Origin: Rodentolepis nana
Lineage: Eukaryota > Platyhelminthes > Cestoda > Cyclophyllidea > Hymenolepididae
Reading direction: 5' to 3'
Assembly: GCA_900617975.1 (NCBI GenBank)
Contig: UZAE01000810.1
Location: 1 to 17,991 of the forward strand
Length of the DNA stretch: 17,991 nt
Position 1 is the first letter of the stretch, and each line of letters starts with the position of its first letter. The translations under genes and the position numbers were made by a program. Shown here one piece after another: positions 17,817 to 17,991 of this stretch. A model generated the notes under the pieces. That model made no database searches and was not told the DNA's origin. It saw nothing but the letters and a program-made list of their open reading frames with translations.

Positions 17817-17991
17817 TTTATTTATATCAAATGGCAGGCTTTATGATAGTTATCATTTGCCCTTTAGTTGTCTTCAGACTTCACAAAGGGAGAGGAACAT
17901 CAAATCGAAAAAAGTCGAGATTGGAGGGGGAACAGAAGAGTCTTATAAAGCTGTAAAAGAGACAGACACAAAGGTAGATAAAAGGTGAGGT
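17817..17991 (-). mobile_element. SINE-like retroposon, copy 9, cut by the window end
   Basis: The 3' half of a minus-oriented copy (tail and CAAATGGCAGGC onwards). It runs off the right edge, so its 5' end and target duplication cannot be seen. The open frame at 17731-17988 is repeat sequence, not a gene. Confidence 0.85.

Overview
This window looks like AT-rich, intron-rich nuclear DNA from an invertebrate animal, probably an arthropod. The evidence is spliced-exon structure (a coding block opening right after TTTCTAG and closing at GTAAGT), a eukaryotic tRNA-His with internal A and B boxes and no encoded CCA, target-site-flanked short retroposons, several microsatellites, and a decayed Mutator-like transposase of a type I associate with arthropod genomes. 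The species cannot be named from the sequence. No bacterial-type genes, operons, rRNA or CRISPR were seen.

Layout. 1-1112: no confident gene. 1131-1451: first copy of a ~320-bp SINE-like repeat. 1686-2310: the best protein-coding exon, encoding a low-complexity, probably disordered segment with a basic cluster and an RFxV motif. 2311-7580: mostly intron-like, with weak exon candidates (4905-4964, 5806-5861), a possible small inverted-repeat transposon (4193-4430) and repeat copy 2 with a perfect 80-bp tandem duplication. 7581-7652: tRNA-His(GTG), followed by a T5 terminator and then directly by repeat copy 3, whose tail was itself the target of copy 4. 9591-9907: copy 5. 10649-11988: an internally deleted Mutator-like element with G5/C5 ends between TTAA sites. 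12649-17370: several exon-like blocks, readable as two rival chains on opposite strands. 14172-14487, 16692-17007, 17370-17676 and 17817-17991: copies 6 to 9.

How it fits together. The simplest model is one long plus-strand gene running from exon 1686-2310 through some of the blocks at 10584, 13237, 13511 and 17149, with introns filled by the repeat. A second, minus-strand gene in 12.6-17.4 kb is a serious alternative. The repeat is the dominant theme: nine copies in 18 kb, five with convincing target-site duplications. The copy at 17370 sits in a long reading frame, where its first base completes a TAG stop and its tail carries AATAAA. I recognise no new defence or metabolic system here. The unusual content is the repeat family and its effects on neighbouring genes.
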